From DSYU01 sp963827605 (GTDB lineage: Bacteria; Chloroflexota; Anaerolineae; Anaerolineales; Anaerolineaceae): 64,000 nt of DNA. Below the pieces are notes generated by a model. It did no database searches and was not told where the DNA came from. It saw nothing but the letters and a program-made list of their open reading frames with translations. The stretch spans positions 124,001 through 188,000 of the forward strand of contig CAWHBK010000003.1 of assembly GCA_963827605.1 (NCBI GenBank), given 5' to 3'. Below, in pieces: positions 16,722 to 26,080 of this stretch (the stretch's first letter is position 1; each line of letters opens with the position of its first letter). Position numbers and translations under genes: made by a program.

Positions 16722-17930
16722 TCAACCGGCTGGGAACTGCTCGATCAGATGGACAGCCGCAATGACGCCGTCTTCTTCGGCGCAAATATTTCTGCCCAAC
16801 TCTGCGGCCCGATCGCGGATGCGAGGTTGGTTAACAGCCTGGGATATGGCCTCGCTCAACCCAGCGGCGGTCAAAGACCCGCGCGTGATGAATTTTGGCC
16901 CGGCTCCCAGCTCGTATACCCGCTGGCCCCAGTAGAACTGGTCAATGACGTGGGGAACCACAATCCCGGGAACACCCGAGCGCAAGACAGAAGCGGTGGT
17001 TCCAAACCCACCATGATGGACCACCGCGCTGACCTGTTCGAACAACCAGGAATGCGGCAGCGCGCCAGCATGGTACACCGCCGGGGGGAGTTCTTCTCCA
17101 CGCAGCACTTCATCCCAACCCTGGAGGATGGCCCGCACGCCTGTCTCACGGATGGCTTGCAGTACAATCCGCGCTCCTGCGCGCGCCTGCTTGCCCGACA
17201 TGCTCATCACACCCAGGCTAACCGCAATGGGCTTTTCCCCGGCGCGCAGAAAATCCAGCAGGTCCGCGGGCGGCGACCAACCGTCCTGGGACCGGTTCAG
17301 CCAGTAACCGGTTGGCTTTACATAAGCGGGCCAGTTCGGGTCGGGTGGCGCGACGTGCCGGCTGACCGGCAGCAGGATCATGCGCTTTGACAGCAGGTCG
17401 GTGATGTCTTTGGCGGGGGGAGCGCCCACCCGCTTGCGGAAGCGGTTGGTGGGTGCAATAAAGGCTTTGGACAGCAGCGGCCAGACCAGCCGGCCGACCA
17501 GAGACGGGGTTTGGTTGGGAAGCGGAATACGGGCCGGTTGAAGCGTGACGCTGATCCATGGAATTTTCAGGCTTTCAGCCTCGGCAATGCCGCTGCCGGT
17601 GTCGGTGGTGATCAGCAGGTCCGCGCCCTGGCACAGTTTTAGCACATCCGGGAAGGCTTCTTCCACCAGCCGGGCGCCAAGCTGCATCACGCGGATCATG
17701 CCGATCCACATATTGTCAAACGACTGCTCCATCAGCCGGGCGCCTGCTTCGCCCATATCGATCGCCGGGCCGATGGGCGCGCTATTAACCTGGTGTGATT
17801 CGGCCAGGGAGCACAGGGTGGGGTTGGTTGCCAGGGTCACAGCATGCCCGGCTGCTTGTAAGCCGCGCGCGAGATTGATATAGGGCTGTACGTCTCCCCG
17901 TGAGCCAATTGCCGCGATGATAATTTTCAT
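16722..17930 (-). CDS. GT1-family glycosyltransferase (UDP-glucosyltransferase/sterol glucosyltransferase-like)
   Basis: 402 residues from MKIIIAAIGSRGDVQP, the classic N-terminus of the bacterial MGT and sterol 3-beta-glucosyltransferase branch; the open frame extends 17 residues further but without family similarity. The C-terminal half carries the nucleotide-sugar signature: AVSLGVMSM, HAGALPHSWLFEQVSAVVHHGGFGTTASVLRSGVPGIVVPH and DQFYWGQRV, including the HHGGxGTT core. GT-B fold and transfer from a UDP-sugar to a lipid or small-molecule acceptor are expected from the family. The acceptor cannot be read from the sequence. No signal peptide. Confidence 0.85.
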   Translation of the reverse strand: MKIIIAAIGSRGDVQPYINLARGLQAAGHAVTLATNPTLCSLAESHQVNSAPIGPAIDMGEAGARLMEQSFDNMWIGMIRVMQLGARLVEEAFPDVLKLCQGADLLITTDTGSGIAEAESLKIPWISVTLQPARIPLPNQTPSLVGRLVWPLLSKAFIAPTNRFRKRVGAPPAKDITDLLSKRMILLPVSRHVAPPDPNWPAYVKPTGYWLNRSQDGWSPPADLLDFLRAGEKPIAVSLGVMSMSGKQARAGARIVLQAIRETGVRAILQGWDEVLRGEELPPAVYHAGALPHSWLFEQVSAVVHHGGFGTTASVLRSGVPGIVVPHVIDQFYWGQRVYELGAGPKFITRGSLTAAGLSEAISQAVNQPRIRDRAAELGRNICAEEDGVIAAVHLIEQFPAG

Positions 17931-18244
17931 CAGTTTGAATTCCTGGTTGGATGCGGATTTCCTGCTTGAATTGTAAACCATCCCGCGGTTTTTTTTATAT
18001 CGTCCTCTGTGGTTTCAACAGCCGAGAAAAATGGTGGCATAAGGAAGGAAAAAATAACGAGGGAACAAGGACAACAGTCCCGCTTGATTAACGGTTTGCG
18101 TTACTGGCAAGTGGGCGGGCGTGGACTCTGTTTGGAAGCAGGAAAAACTCGAAGCCAGAACAATGCTTGAAAAAGGCGACGAATCCCATCTGACAAATGC
18201 ACGCTTTGTTGGCTTGCTTTTTGCCATGCAGAAGCCTATGCAAT
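17931..18244. other. Intergenic stretch, AT-richer than its surroundings
   Basis: About 314 nt between the glycosyltransferase start and the end of the DMT transporter gene. Short open frames occur on both strands (around 18015-18227 minus and 18121-18471 plus), but neither has a ribosome site or recognisable content, and the plus one mostly mirrors the His-rich tail. An A/T-rich patch near 17985-18060 may mark the edge of the inserted islet. No hairpin terminator was identified. Confidence 0.4.
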
Positions 18245-19309
18245 TTAAGACCCTGATGGATGAGTATGCCGATGATGTAAATCGGGCATGTGGTGATGTG
18301 CATGGACTAACTTTTCGTGTTTATGGATGTGCGAATGTTTTTGAGTGCAATCCCCTTCATGTTCATGGTGTCCATCATCGTGAACGTGTGCATGTTCGTG
18401 AATTGTCATTTCATGAACATGGTCGTGTTCATGTTCTTCACTCACTAAAAATAGCGTTCCAGCAACCATGAGCGGAAAAGCAATGACAAACATCCAACTT
18501 GGAAATTCTCGAAATACAAGAAAAGATAATATCATGCCTGCGAGTGGCGCAGAACTAAACAACGCACTTGTGCGAGCCGCTCCAATGCCACGCATAGCGT
18601 GAATGAATAATACAATGCTTACCCCATAGCTTAAACTGCCCAATACCAATGCGCCTAAAACAACTTCCCAAGCGGGGAATTTATTCCCTAAAACCATGGC
18701 CATTCCTAAAGAAAAACTTCCCGCTCCCAAGCCTTTGAAAATGACAATAGTTTTTGGGTCTTTTGTAGAGATATTTCGAGTAAGGTTATTATCAATTCCC
18801 CAAAGGATACATGCGGCAATAATGCCTAATGCGCCCAAAGAAAAACCCCATTCCGCATTTAGATTCACTGAAAGAAAGATACTTGCAAGAGTGATTAACG
18901 CAATTGCCCACCATGCACGACGACTGATTGATTCTTTGAAAGCGAAAAATGCAATAAGAGTTGTAGCGACGCCTTCAAAACTTAAGAGTAAAGATGCTGT
19001 TGCGGCGGGTGTGTTTTGCAAACTGAAAAGTAAAGTAATTGGAGCGGCGATACCGCCAGCAATAATTGCTCCCGCCAACCATAAATAATCAGGCTTTTTA
19101 ATTTGCGCTTCACTATTTAACCCTTGCTTATTAATGCGTTGGAAAATTTTTACGCCCAATAAACCAATGCCGCTACCCAAATATAAAAAAGACGCAAGCG
19201 GAATTGGCTCAACTTCACCTAAAAGTAATTTTGCTAAAGGTGCGCTTGCACCAAACAAAAGAGCGGCGATTAAGGCTTGAATAATTGATGAAATGTGACT
19301 TCGATTCAT
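18245..19309 (-). CDS. DMT/EamA-family transporter with histidine-rich C-terminal tail
   Basis: 354 residues. Ten hydrophobic segments arranged as two EamA repeats, beginning IIQALIAALLFGASAPLAKLLLG and ending MFVIAFPLMVAGTLFLVSEE. The last 62 residues form a His-rich tail with 23 histidines (EHEHDHVHEM, HEHAHVHDDGHHEHE, HSHIHKHEKLVHAHHH) and one cysteine, which would sit in the cytoplasm if the usual topology holds. Such tails bind Ni, Zn, Co or Cu in other transporters, so metal export or metal-gated transport is a fair inference rather than the amino-acid or nucleotide-sugar transport usual in EamA proteins. Base composition and codon use (AAT, ATT, AAA-rich) differ strongly from flanking genes, pointing to horizontal transfer. 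Confidence 0.82.
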   Translation of the reverse strand: MNRSHISSIIQALIAALLFGASAPLAKLLLGEVEPIPLASFLYLGSGIGLLGVKIFQRINKQGLNSEAQIKKPDYLWLAGAIIAGGIAAPITLLFSLQNTPAATASLLLSFEGVATTLIAFFAFKESISRRAWWAIALITLASIFLSVNLNAEWGFSLGALGIIAACILWGIDNNLTRNISTKDPKTIVIFKGLGAGSFSLGMAMVLGNKFPAWEVVLGALVLGSLSYGVSIVLFIHAMRGIGAARTSALFSSAPLAGMILSFLVFREFPSWMFVIAFPLMVAGTLFLVSEEHEHDHVHEMTIHEHAHVHDDGHHEHEGDCTQKHSHIHKHEKLVHAHHHMPDLHHRHTHPSGS

Positions 19310-19491
19310 AAACTTTGATTTTCCTTAACTATGTTGTGCAAGGGACAAGCCAACTATTAATTATACTGACTTTTGATAGGCTGTAATAATGCCGTATTAC
19401 CCGGCGAATTATTCAAACATGGGTTACAATTTTTAAACACGGAACCATGCTGCTGCCGTTATATCATCCAATTTATTACAAGGAGGTCCGA

Positions 19492-21047
19492 ATGGCGATT
19501 AAGATTGCCATGATTGGCGCAGGATCGATTGGCTTTACCCGCCGGTTGATGCAGGATATTCTGACCGTCCCCGAGCTAGCCGATACCGAATTTGCTTTTA
19601 TGGATATCTCAGAAAGCAACCTGGATATGGTCACCCAGCTGGCTCGCCGCGATCTGCAAGCCAGCGGCGCTGCCGGCCGAACTCAACGCGACCACTCGAC
19701 CGCCGCGCAGCCATTGCCGAGAGCGATTACGTCATCAGCACCATTCGCCAGGGCGGGCTGGAAGCCTTCCAGCATGATATCGATATCCCCCTGAAATACG
19801 GCGTCGACCAGTGCGTGGGCGATACCCTCTGCGCGGGCGGCATCATGTATGCCGCGCGGACCATCCCCGAACTGCTCGACTTCTGCAAGGATATCCGCGA
19901 GGTGGCCAAACCCGGCGCGTTGTTCCTGAACTACTCCAACCCGATGGCGATGAATACCTGGGCCTGCAACAAGTACGGCGGCGTGCAGACGATCGGCCTG
20001 TGCCACGGCGTGCAGGGCGCGCACTGGCAGATCACCGACTGCGTCAACCGCTGGGCCAAGCAGCAGGGCCTGGTGCCGCAAGATTATGACGATGCACCGC
20101 CGCGAGGTGGATGTGATCTGCGCCGGCTTAAACCACCAGACCTGGTTCATCAAGGTGGAGTGGCGCGGGATCGATATGCTGCCCAAGCTGCTGGAGCTGT
20201 TCGAGCAGCACCCGGAATATTCCAAGACCGAAAAAGTGCGCATCGATGTGCTGCGCCGCTTTGGCTATTACAGCACCGAGTCAAACGGTCACCTGAGCGA
20301 GTACGTGCCCTGGTACCGCAAACGCCCGGATGAGATCATGCAGTGGATCGACCTGTCGAGCTGGATCAACGGCGAGACCGGCGGTTACCTGCGGGTCTGC
20401 ACCGAAGGCCGCAACTGGTTCGAGACCGACTTCCCGAACTGGCTGGCAGAGCCGCCGCTGGATTGGAAGACCTACAAGCGCACCGAGGAGCATGGCTCGT
20501 ATATTATCGAAGCGCTGGAAACCGGGCGCACCTACCGCGGGCACTTCAACGTGGTCAACCGCGGAAATATCACCAACCTGCCGGACGGCTGCGTGGTCGA
20601 AATCCCCGGCTATGTGGACCGCACCGGGATCAATATGCCCGTGGTCGGCGATCTGCCGATGGCCTGCGCGGCGACCTGCGCGATCACAGCGCGCGTGCAG
20701 GAGATGGCCATGGAAGCCGCCGTGCACGGCGATGTGACCCTGCTCAAACAGGCCATGCTGCACGACCCGCTGACCGGCGCGGTTTGCAACCCGGAAGAGA
20801 TCTGGCAGATGACGGACGAAATGCTGGTGGCGCAGGCCCAGTGGCTGCCCAACTTTGCCCATGAGATCGACAAGGCCAGCCAGCCGCCTGGCAGAAGCCG
20901 AGCAGAAGGGCACGCGGGTGAAGACGCGCGACTGGCAGGGCGCTGCTCGCCTGCATACCAAGACGGTGGAAGAAATGGCAGCAGACTGCCGCCGCGGCTC
21001 GTGAAATGGCGGATGCCGCCGATAAAGGCAAGATGACGAAATCGTAG
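19492..21047 (+). CDS. GH4-family alpha-galactosidase/alpha-glucosidase-like enzyme, several frameshifts
   Basis: The start is set by AGGAGG at 19481-19486. The N-terminus KIAMIGAGSIGFTRRL is the NAD-binding loop of GH4 enzymes, which hydrolyse alpha-glycosides by an NAD+/Mn2+ redox mechanism. Later segments continue the family in different frames: SDYVISTIRQGG, YSNPMAMNTWAC and GLCHGVQGAHWQIT (about 19700-20085), then REVDVICAGLNHQTWF to FAHEIDKA (20086-20875), then RLAEAEQKGTRVKTRDWQG to the end. Changes of frame lie near 19673, 19696, 20090, 20880 and 21000, each explained by one extra base. Intact motifs (N-P-M, H-G) between them argue for sequence error rather than decay. The end could be 21004 instead of 21047. 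Confidence 0.75.
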
Positions 21048-21176
21048 ATCCGCGAGACGTTCGTTTGCGGGTCTGGTTGGGGATCTGTATTTCTTCAACC
21101 AGACCCGCCGCTATAAAAAAAGGCTCTTTCCCAGGATTTATTCCGATAAACGGACAAAGATCGTAAAATATTGACG

Positions 21177-21704
21177 ATGGTACGAAAGCGTAGGATTTTG
21201 TCTGCCGTGCTGCTCATCGATTTGGGGATGTTGTTGGCCGCCTGTTCGCCAGTCGCGCAGGTATTCAAGAGCCTGGGTGGGGCCGGAGGCGCGAGTGAGC
21301 CAACATCGATGGTTTTGACATATCGAACTCCCAGGCCTTCCGAAACGCCCTATGTGATTGTTACAGCGCAGCCAACGGCTACCCGGAATGAAGACCCGGA
21401 CTATTACTATGGTGGATTGACGGTCAGCCTGGATAATGTCGGTCAAACCGTATCACTGCGCAAGGGCCAAAGTTTCTTACTGGACCTGGGCGAAGAATAT
21501 GAATGGCGCGTGGAAGTGGGCCCGCAGAGCATTATCAGCCAGAATGTAAAAATCACGCCAGAACCAGGCGAGCAGGGGGTTTTTGTTGCCCGGGAGCGGG
21601 GCCAGGCAGTGCTTCATGCGGTGGGCGAACCAGCCTGCCGCCAGGCCCAACCGCCTTGCGGACGACCAAGCATCTTGTTCCAGGTAACGATTGTGGTGGA
21701 ATAA
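21177..21704 (+). CDS. Secreted lipoprotein with Thr/Pro linker and chagasin-like beta domain
   Basis: 175 residues from ATG at 21177 (a TTG two codons earlier is also open). Basic N-terminus, hydrophobic helix and lipobox LLAACS identify a lipoprotein; Asp is not at +2, so it is probably retained at the outer face of the cytoplasmic membrane. A linker TPRPSETPYVIVTAQPTATR follows. The remainder is beta-rich: TVSLRKGQSFLLDLGEEYEWRVEVG, with a late CRQAQPPC pair. The layout recalls chagasin/I42 protease-inhibitor folds, but the NPTTGY loop is not evident. Function unknown. Confidence 0.65.
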   Translation: MVRKRRILSAVLLIDLGMLLAACSPVAQVFKSLGGAGGASEPTSMVLTYRTPRPSETPYVIVTAQPTATRNEDPDYYYGGLTVSLDNVGQTVSLRKGQSFLLDLGEEYEWRVEVGPQSIISQNVKITPEPGEQGVFVARERGQAVLHAVGEPACRQAQPPCGRPSILFQVTIVVE

Positions 21705-21756
21705 ACGAAAGAGGTTCCAGAACAGCGCTAAGGCCGTTCAGGAACCTCTTTCGTTT
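21703..21756. terminator. Bidirectional terminator between convergent genes
   Basis: AAACGAAAGAGGTTCC (21703-21718) and GGAACCTCTTTCGTTT (21741-21756) form a 16-bp stem with a 22-nt loop. It begins at the stop codon of the lipoprotein and ends 8 nt from the stop of the GH3 gene. The A/T-rich outer ends give short U-runs in both directions. Confidence 0.7.
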
Positions 21757-21764
21757 CGAGGCGC

Positions 21765-23906
21765 TTATTTTACGGAAAAGGTTGCGCTGACCGGCGCGGG
21801 CGCGCCAAGGGCCAGACCGCGCGCGGAGGGGGAACACCCGCCAATGGTCAGTTGGAAATCGCCTGGCTCAAGCTTCTGGCGTCCATCGTCATCGAACAGC
21901 ATCATCATTTCGGGCGATATGGTAAAGTCTATTAGCTTGCTTTCGCCCGCCTTTAGCGCCACGCGCTGGAAAGCAACCAGGCTGGCGAGCGGGACTTCTA
22001 CCGAAGCTTGCAGGTCGCTCAGATACACCTGCACCACTTCTTCCGCGTCGACATTGCCGGTATTGGTCACGGTCAGGCAAACCGGCAGCGAGTCGCCGGC
22101 GGACAGGGTGGTTTTATCGAGCTTGAGTCCAGTGTAGGCAAACTGCGTATAGCTCAAACCAAACCCGAACGGATAGAGCGGTTCCGCGGTCGCATAGCGG
22201 TAGGTGCGCCCGGTCATGTTGTAATCTTCAAAGGGCGGCAGCTGGTCAATCGATTTCGGGAAGGTCAGCGGCAGCTTTCCAGAGGGGGCCACCTTGCCGT
22301 ACAAAACATCGCCCACGGCCTGCCCGCCTTCCTGGCCCGGGTACCAGACGTACACGACTGCTTCGACCATGTCCTCGATTTCACCCAACGTGATGGGGCT
22401 GCCACCCGTCAGAACCAGGACCACTTTCGCGCCCATCATGCACATTTTCTTGACATATTCGGCCTGAACCCCGGGCAATCCAATCTTCAGCCGGTCGCCG
22501 TTTTGATCGGAAAGGGACGCATCGCCTTCTTCGCCTTCCAGGATGGGGGCGAGGCCCATGCACGCAATGGTGATATCACTTTCGGCTGCCTCGAACACGG
22601 AATAATCCAGGGGATTGTTCCCTTTGGTCGTCAGGGTGCAGCCAGCGCGATACCCGATCTTTACGCCTTCTGGCGCGCGGCCAATGATGCCTTCCAGCAG
22701 GGTGCTGAAGGTGCTGCTGATGCCATTATAGTTGCCCAACAGTACATCCACACTGCCCGCGTTGGGCCCAACGATTAACATGGTGCGGATTTTGTCATTG
22801 ATGGGCAGGATATTGTTGCGGTTCTTGAGCAGAACCACGGACTTCACCGCTGCTTCATACGCGAGCCGGCGGTGTGCAGGGCTTTCTACCACGCTCATGG
22901 GCGTGGAGGCGTAGGGTACCAGTTCTTGCGGATCGAACATGCCCAGCTTGAAGCGCGTGGTGAGCGTGCGGGTCAGCGCCAGGTCCACATCGGCCTCGCT
23001 GACCAGGCCGCGTTGGATGGCTTCTTCCAGGTGGTCATAATAGACACAGTCACAACCAATATCGCAGCCGTGCTTGAGCGCCAGGGCGGCCGATTCGGGC
23101 CCGTCCGCGGTTAGTTGATGGTTCTTGTGGATATCACTTAACGCTCCGCAGTCGGATACCACATGGCCTTCAAAACCCCATTCTCCACGTAAGATATCTT
23201 CCAGCAGGAGCTTGCTCGCATTGCAGGGTTCGCCAAGGGTGCGGTTGTACGCACCCATTACGGCCTCCACTTTGGCATCCATGACAAGCTTTTTAAAGGC
23301 CGGCAAGTACGTGGCGTACAGGTCGCGTTTTGTAACCACCGCATCAAAGATGTGACGATCTCGCTCTGGACCGGAGTGGACAGCGTAATGCTTCGCGCAG
23401 GCCGCGGTTTTCATGTAACGCGGATCATCACCCTGCATACCGCGCACGAAAGCCGAGCCCATTTCGCCGGTCAGGTAGGGATCCTCGCCCCAGGTTTCCT
23501 GGCCGCGACCCCAGCGTGGATCGCGGAAAATGTTTACGTTGGGGCTCCAAAACGTCAGTCCCTGGTAGATTAATGGAAAGCCATTCTTGCGGACTGCTTC
23601 GTGGTACTTGGCGCGCGCCTCATCACTGATCGCGCTGGCAACCTGCTGGATCAAAGTGGGATCCCAGGTAGCAGCCATGCCAATTGCCTGTGGGAAAACG
23701 GTGGCGCGCCCGTTACGCGCTACGCCGTGCAGCGCTTCATTCCAGTAATCATAGGCCGGGATTCCAAGGCGGGGGATCGCTGAAGCCCCATTGCGCATCT
23801 GGCTAATTTTTTCCGAGAGGGTCATGCGCGCGAGCAAATCTTGAACCCGGCTGGCAGTCGGCTGCTTTGTATCCAGATAGGCAGGGGTTGATTCGACAAC
23901 AGACAT
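21765..23906 (-). CDS. Glycoside hydrolase family 3 beta-glucosidase/beta-xylosidase
   Basis: 713 residues from ATG at 23906, preceded by GAGGAG at 8 nt. GH3 N-terminal barrel (LARMTLSEKISQM, AYDYWNEALHGVARNG, FPQAIGMAATWD) with the nucleophile aspartate in VVSDCGAL. The C-terminal alpha/beta domain starts near VVLLKNRNNILPI and includes IACMGLAPILEGEEGDA. The end is a fibronectin III-like domain (VTNTGNVDAEEVVQVYLSDLQ). There is no signal peptide, so intracellular action on oligosaccharides is likely. The NEALHG segment is more often seen in the xylosidase-like branch. Substrate cannot be fixed by reading. It is intact, unlike the GH4 and GH31 genes nearby. Confidence 0.88.
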   Translation of the reverse strand: MSVVESTPAYLDTKQPTASRVQDLLARMTLSEKISQMRNGASAIPRLGIPAYDYWNEALHGVARNGRATVFPQAIGMAATWDPTLIQQVASAISDEARAKYHEAVRKNGFPLIYQGLTFWSPNVNIFRDPRWGRGQETWGEDPYLTGEMGSAFVRGMQGDDPRYMKTAACAKHYAVHSGPERDRHIFDAVVTKRDLYATYLPAFKKLVMDAKVEAVMGAYNRTLGEPCNASKLLLEDILRGEWGFEGHVVSDCGALSDIHKNHQLTADGPESAALALKHGCDIGCDCVYYDHLEEAIQRGLVSEADVDLALTRTLTTRFKLGMFDPQELVPYASTPMSVVESPAHRRLAYEAAVKSVVLLKNRNNILPINDKIRTMLIVGPNAGSVDVLLGNYNGISSTFSTLLEGIIGRAPEGVKIGYRAGCTLTTKGNNPLDYSVFEAAESDITIACMGLAPILEGEEGDASLSDQNGDRLKIGLPGVQAEYVKKMCMMGAKVVLVLTGGSPITLGEIEDMVEAVVYVWYPGQEGGQAVGDVLYGKVAPSGKLPLTFPKSIDQLPPFEDYNMTGRTYRYATAEPLYPFGFGLSYTQFAYTGLKLDKTTLSAGDSLPVCLTVTNTGNVDAEEVVQVYLSDLQASVEVPLASLVAFQRVALKAGESKLIDFTISPEMMMLFDDDGRQKLEPGDFQLTIGGCSPSARGLALGAPAPVSATFSVK

Positions 23907-23978
23907 AATCACTACTCCTCTAAGAAGTCATGTTTTTTTGGTGAATGCTTGGAAACACAACGAAGGATGAGCATCACC

Positions 23979-24650
23979 CTAAATTAAACTATCGGTCGAG
24001 TATCCCTGACGAAGGGCTCTTACGTTGTTATACGTCAACCAACCAGCCAGTAAAGCCATATATAGCCCGCCGCGGCCCAAAAAGAGCAGCACGGCGATGA
24101 TGAGAAGTACACCAAAAACAATCGAGATAATTAATGGCACGCGGTCGTCATAAGGGTTGCGCAGCCAATGATACGCGTTGCGCATGATTTGACCGCCATC
24201 CAAAGGCAAGATGGGAATTAAATTGACAATCCCCCAACCGATGTTTACCCATAACAGCTGCCCAACGATGAAACGCAGGTATTGATTTTCAATTGGCCCA
24301 AACAGATTTAACACGAGGAATAATAGACCACCGAGCAAAAAGCCTGCCAGCGGTCCCGCAAAACTGATCAGGATTTCCTTGGGATAGGATAAAAGTGAAT
24401 AGCGCGTGCTGATGGTCAGCCCGCCCATCGAGTACAGCTCAATCCTGGGCGAACGCCCGTAGTATTCGGCGGCAATTGCGTGACCTAACTCATGCAGCAA
24501 AACGGAAAACAAAACGATCAAAACCCATAGGGCCAGATAAATCACGTTTCCGACATATAGTCCGAGGAGGATGGCGATGATAAAAAAAGAGATGTGGACA
24601 CGAACCGGAAAGTTCAAAATTTGAAAGTTCAAACTGGCTGATGAATTCAT
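23979..24650 (-). CDS. Site-2 protease-like M50 metallopeptidase, membrane-bound
   Basis: 223 residues with about six membrane segments. The zinc site HELGH lies in VLLHELGHAIAAEYYG, and the second motif LIPILPLDGGQIM supplies the aspartate. The family cleaves substrates inside the membrane in regulated proteolysis. This is the short minimal version without PDZ or CBS domains, a form common in Chloroflexota and Firmicutes. Ribosome site GGGAG before the ATG. It lies directly downstream of rimO, possibly in the same transcript. Confidence 0.85.
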   Translation of the reverse strand: MNSSASLNFQILNFPVRVHISFFIIAILLGLYVGNVIYLALWVLIVLFSVLLHELGHAIAAEYYGRSPRIELYSMGGLTISTRYSLLSYPKEILISFAGPLAGFLLGGLLFLVLNLFGPIENQYLRFIVGQLLWVNIGWGIVNLIPILPLDGGQIMRNAYHWLRNPYDDRVPLIISIVFGVLLIIAVLLFLGRGGLYMALLAGWLTYNNVRALRQGYSTDSLI

Positions 24651-24724
24651 CCATGTCTCCCGATAACGATACCGACTGTCTCAATCTTAGAGGAAAGTCG
24701 ATAGGCCGTCAAGTGGTTTTATTA

Positions 24725-26068
24725 TTAAATTATCCGGGCGGTAAGGTCATGCACCATTGCGCCGGTGATCTGGACGGGAATGATCCGGCCGACTTCCGCT
24801 TTTCCTTCCACGAATACCATCCCATCAATTTCGGGGGCATCGTGATAAGCCCGACCGACGGAAATGCCATCATTATAGCCCTCGATCAGCACGGACTGGG
24901 TTTGCCCGACGAAGGATTGGTTGCGAGCGAGCGAAATGTTTTCCTGAATGGCAACCAGGCGCTGCAGGCGGTCCTCTTTTTCCTCGGCGGTGACCGGGTC
25001 TCCCAGAGGTTCGCTGGTGGTACCCGGCTCGAAGGAAAACGGGAACGCGCCCACGTGATCAAACTTAATCTCCTCGATAAAGTCGAGCAGGGTTTGGAAC
25101 TCCGTTTCGGTCTCGCCCGGGTAACCGACAATAAAGGTTGTGCGCAGGGCCAGGTTGGGGATCGCGGCGCGCATGGTGCTAAGGGTCTTATGCACCCAGT
25201 CCATATTTGCCGGGCGGCGCATACGGCGCAGCGTGAGCGGGTGGGCGTGTTGCAAGGGCATGTCCAGGTATGGGACGATTTGCGGCGCGTTCGCCATTAC
25301 CTCAATCAACCGCTCGGTGACGTACCCAGGGTAAGCGTACAAGATGCGGATCCAGGGCAGCGCGGGCACCTCACTGATGATGCGTTCAAGAAGCTGCGCC
25401 AGGCCATCTTTCATCCCCAGGTCGTGGCCGTAATCGGTGGTGTCCTGGGCAATCAGCAGAATTTCCTGCACGCCGTTTTTGGAAAGGGCGCGGACTTCAT
25501 TGAGGATGTCTTCCGGCGGACGGCTGACCGCGGTGCCTTTGATGAGGGGGATCGCGCAGAAGGCGCACGGACGGCGGCAGCCATCCGCGATTTTGATGTA
25601 CGCGCTGCCGCCCTGACGAGCCACGCGCGGTACGCCTTTTTCATCTGTGCCAACGGTGGCGACTTCCGGCAAGTGGTAGATGGGTTTCAGGTAGCCGTTT
25701 TCGTCGCGCTGCTGGCCGTTTAGCTGCTGGACCAGATCTACGATGTCCATCCAGCGGCGGGTTCCCAAAAGGCCATCGATGCCCGGCACCTGTTGAATGA
25801 TGCGCTCGCCGTACCGTTGGGTCAGGCAGCCGGCGGCAATCAGCAGTTGACCCGGGCGTTTTTTTCGAGCCAGCTCGCCAAGCACTGCGTAGGATTCCTG
25901 GCGGGCCGGGTTGATAAAACCGCAGGTATTGACGATCAGCAGACCGGCTTCGCTGGCCCGCTGGGTGGGGGTATAACCGGCGCCTTGCAGCAGGCTGCCC
26001 ATGGATTCGGAATCGACTGTGTTTTTCGCGCAGCCTAAGGATACCAAATAAAATTTCTTTTTATTCAT
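24725..26068 (-). CDS. rimO: Ribosomal protein S12 methylthiotransferase RimO
   Basis: 447 residues, full length. The N-terminal UPF0004 domain is YLVSLGCAKNTVDSE with later NTCGFINPARQES and AAGCLTQRYGE, giving the three cysteines of the second 4Fe-4S cluster. The radical SAM motif CRRPCAFCAIPLIKG (about residue 161) follows, and a TRAM-like tail closes the protein (SVLIEGYNDGISVGRAYHDAPEIDGMV). RimO adds a methylthio group to the conserved aspartate of S12. The DAPEIDG sequence separates RimO from MiaB. Its start is 12 nt after the RodZ-like gene. Confidence 0.93.
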   Translation of the reverse strand: MNKKKFYLVSLGCAKNTVDSESMGSLLQGAGYTPTQRASEAGLLIVNTCGFINPARQESYAVLGELARKKRPGQLLIAAGCLTQRYGERIIQQVPGIDGLLGTRRWMDIVDLVQQLNGQQRDENGYLKPIYHLPEVATVGTDEKGVPRVARQGGSAYIKIADGCRRPCAFCAIPLIKGTAVSRPPEDILNEVRALSKNGVQEILLIAQDTTDYGHDLGMKDGLAQLLERIISEVPALPWIRILYAYPGYVTERLIEVMANAPQIVPYLDMPLQHAHPLTLRRMRRPANMDWVHKTLSTMRAAIPNLALRTTFIVGYPGETETEFQTLLDFIEEIKFDHVGAFPFSFEPGTTSEPLGDPVTAEEKEDRLQRLVAIQENISLARNQSFVGQTQSVLIEGYNDGISVGRAYHDAPEIDGMVFVEGKAEVGRIIPVQITGAMVHDLTARII

Positions 26069-26080
26069 AACGTGTATTTC

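Noticed and set aside
18121..18471. A plus-strand His-rich open frame opposite the DMT transporter
   Set aside because: It is the mirror of the histidine tail (CAT/ATG runs are near-palindromic); the minus-strand protein has clear EamA structure.
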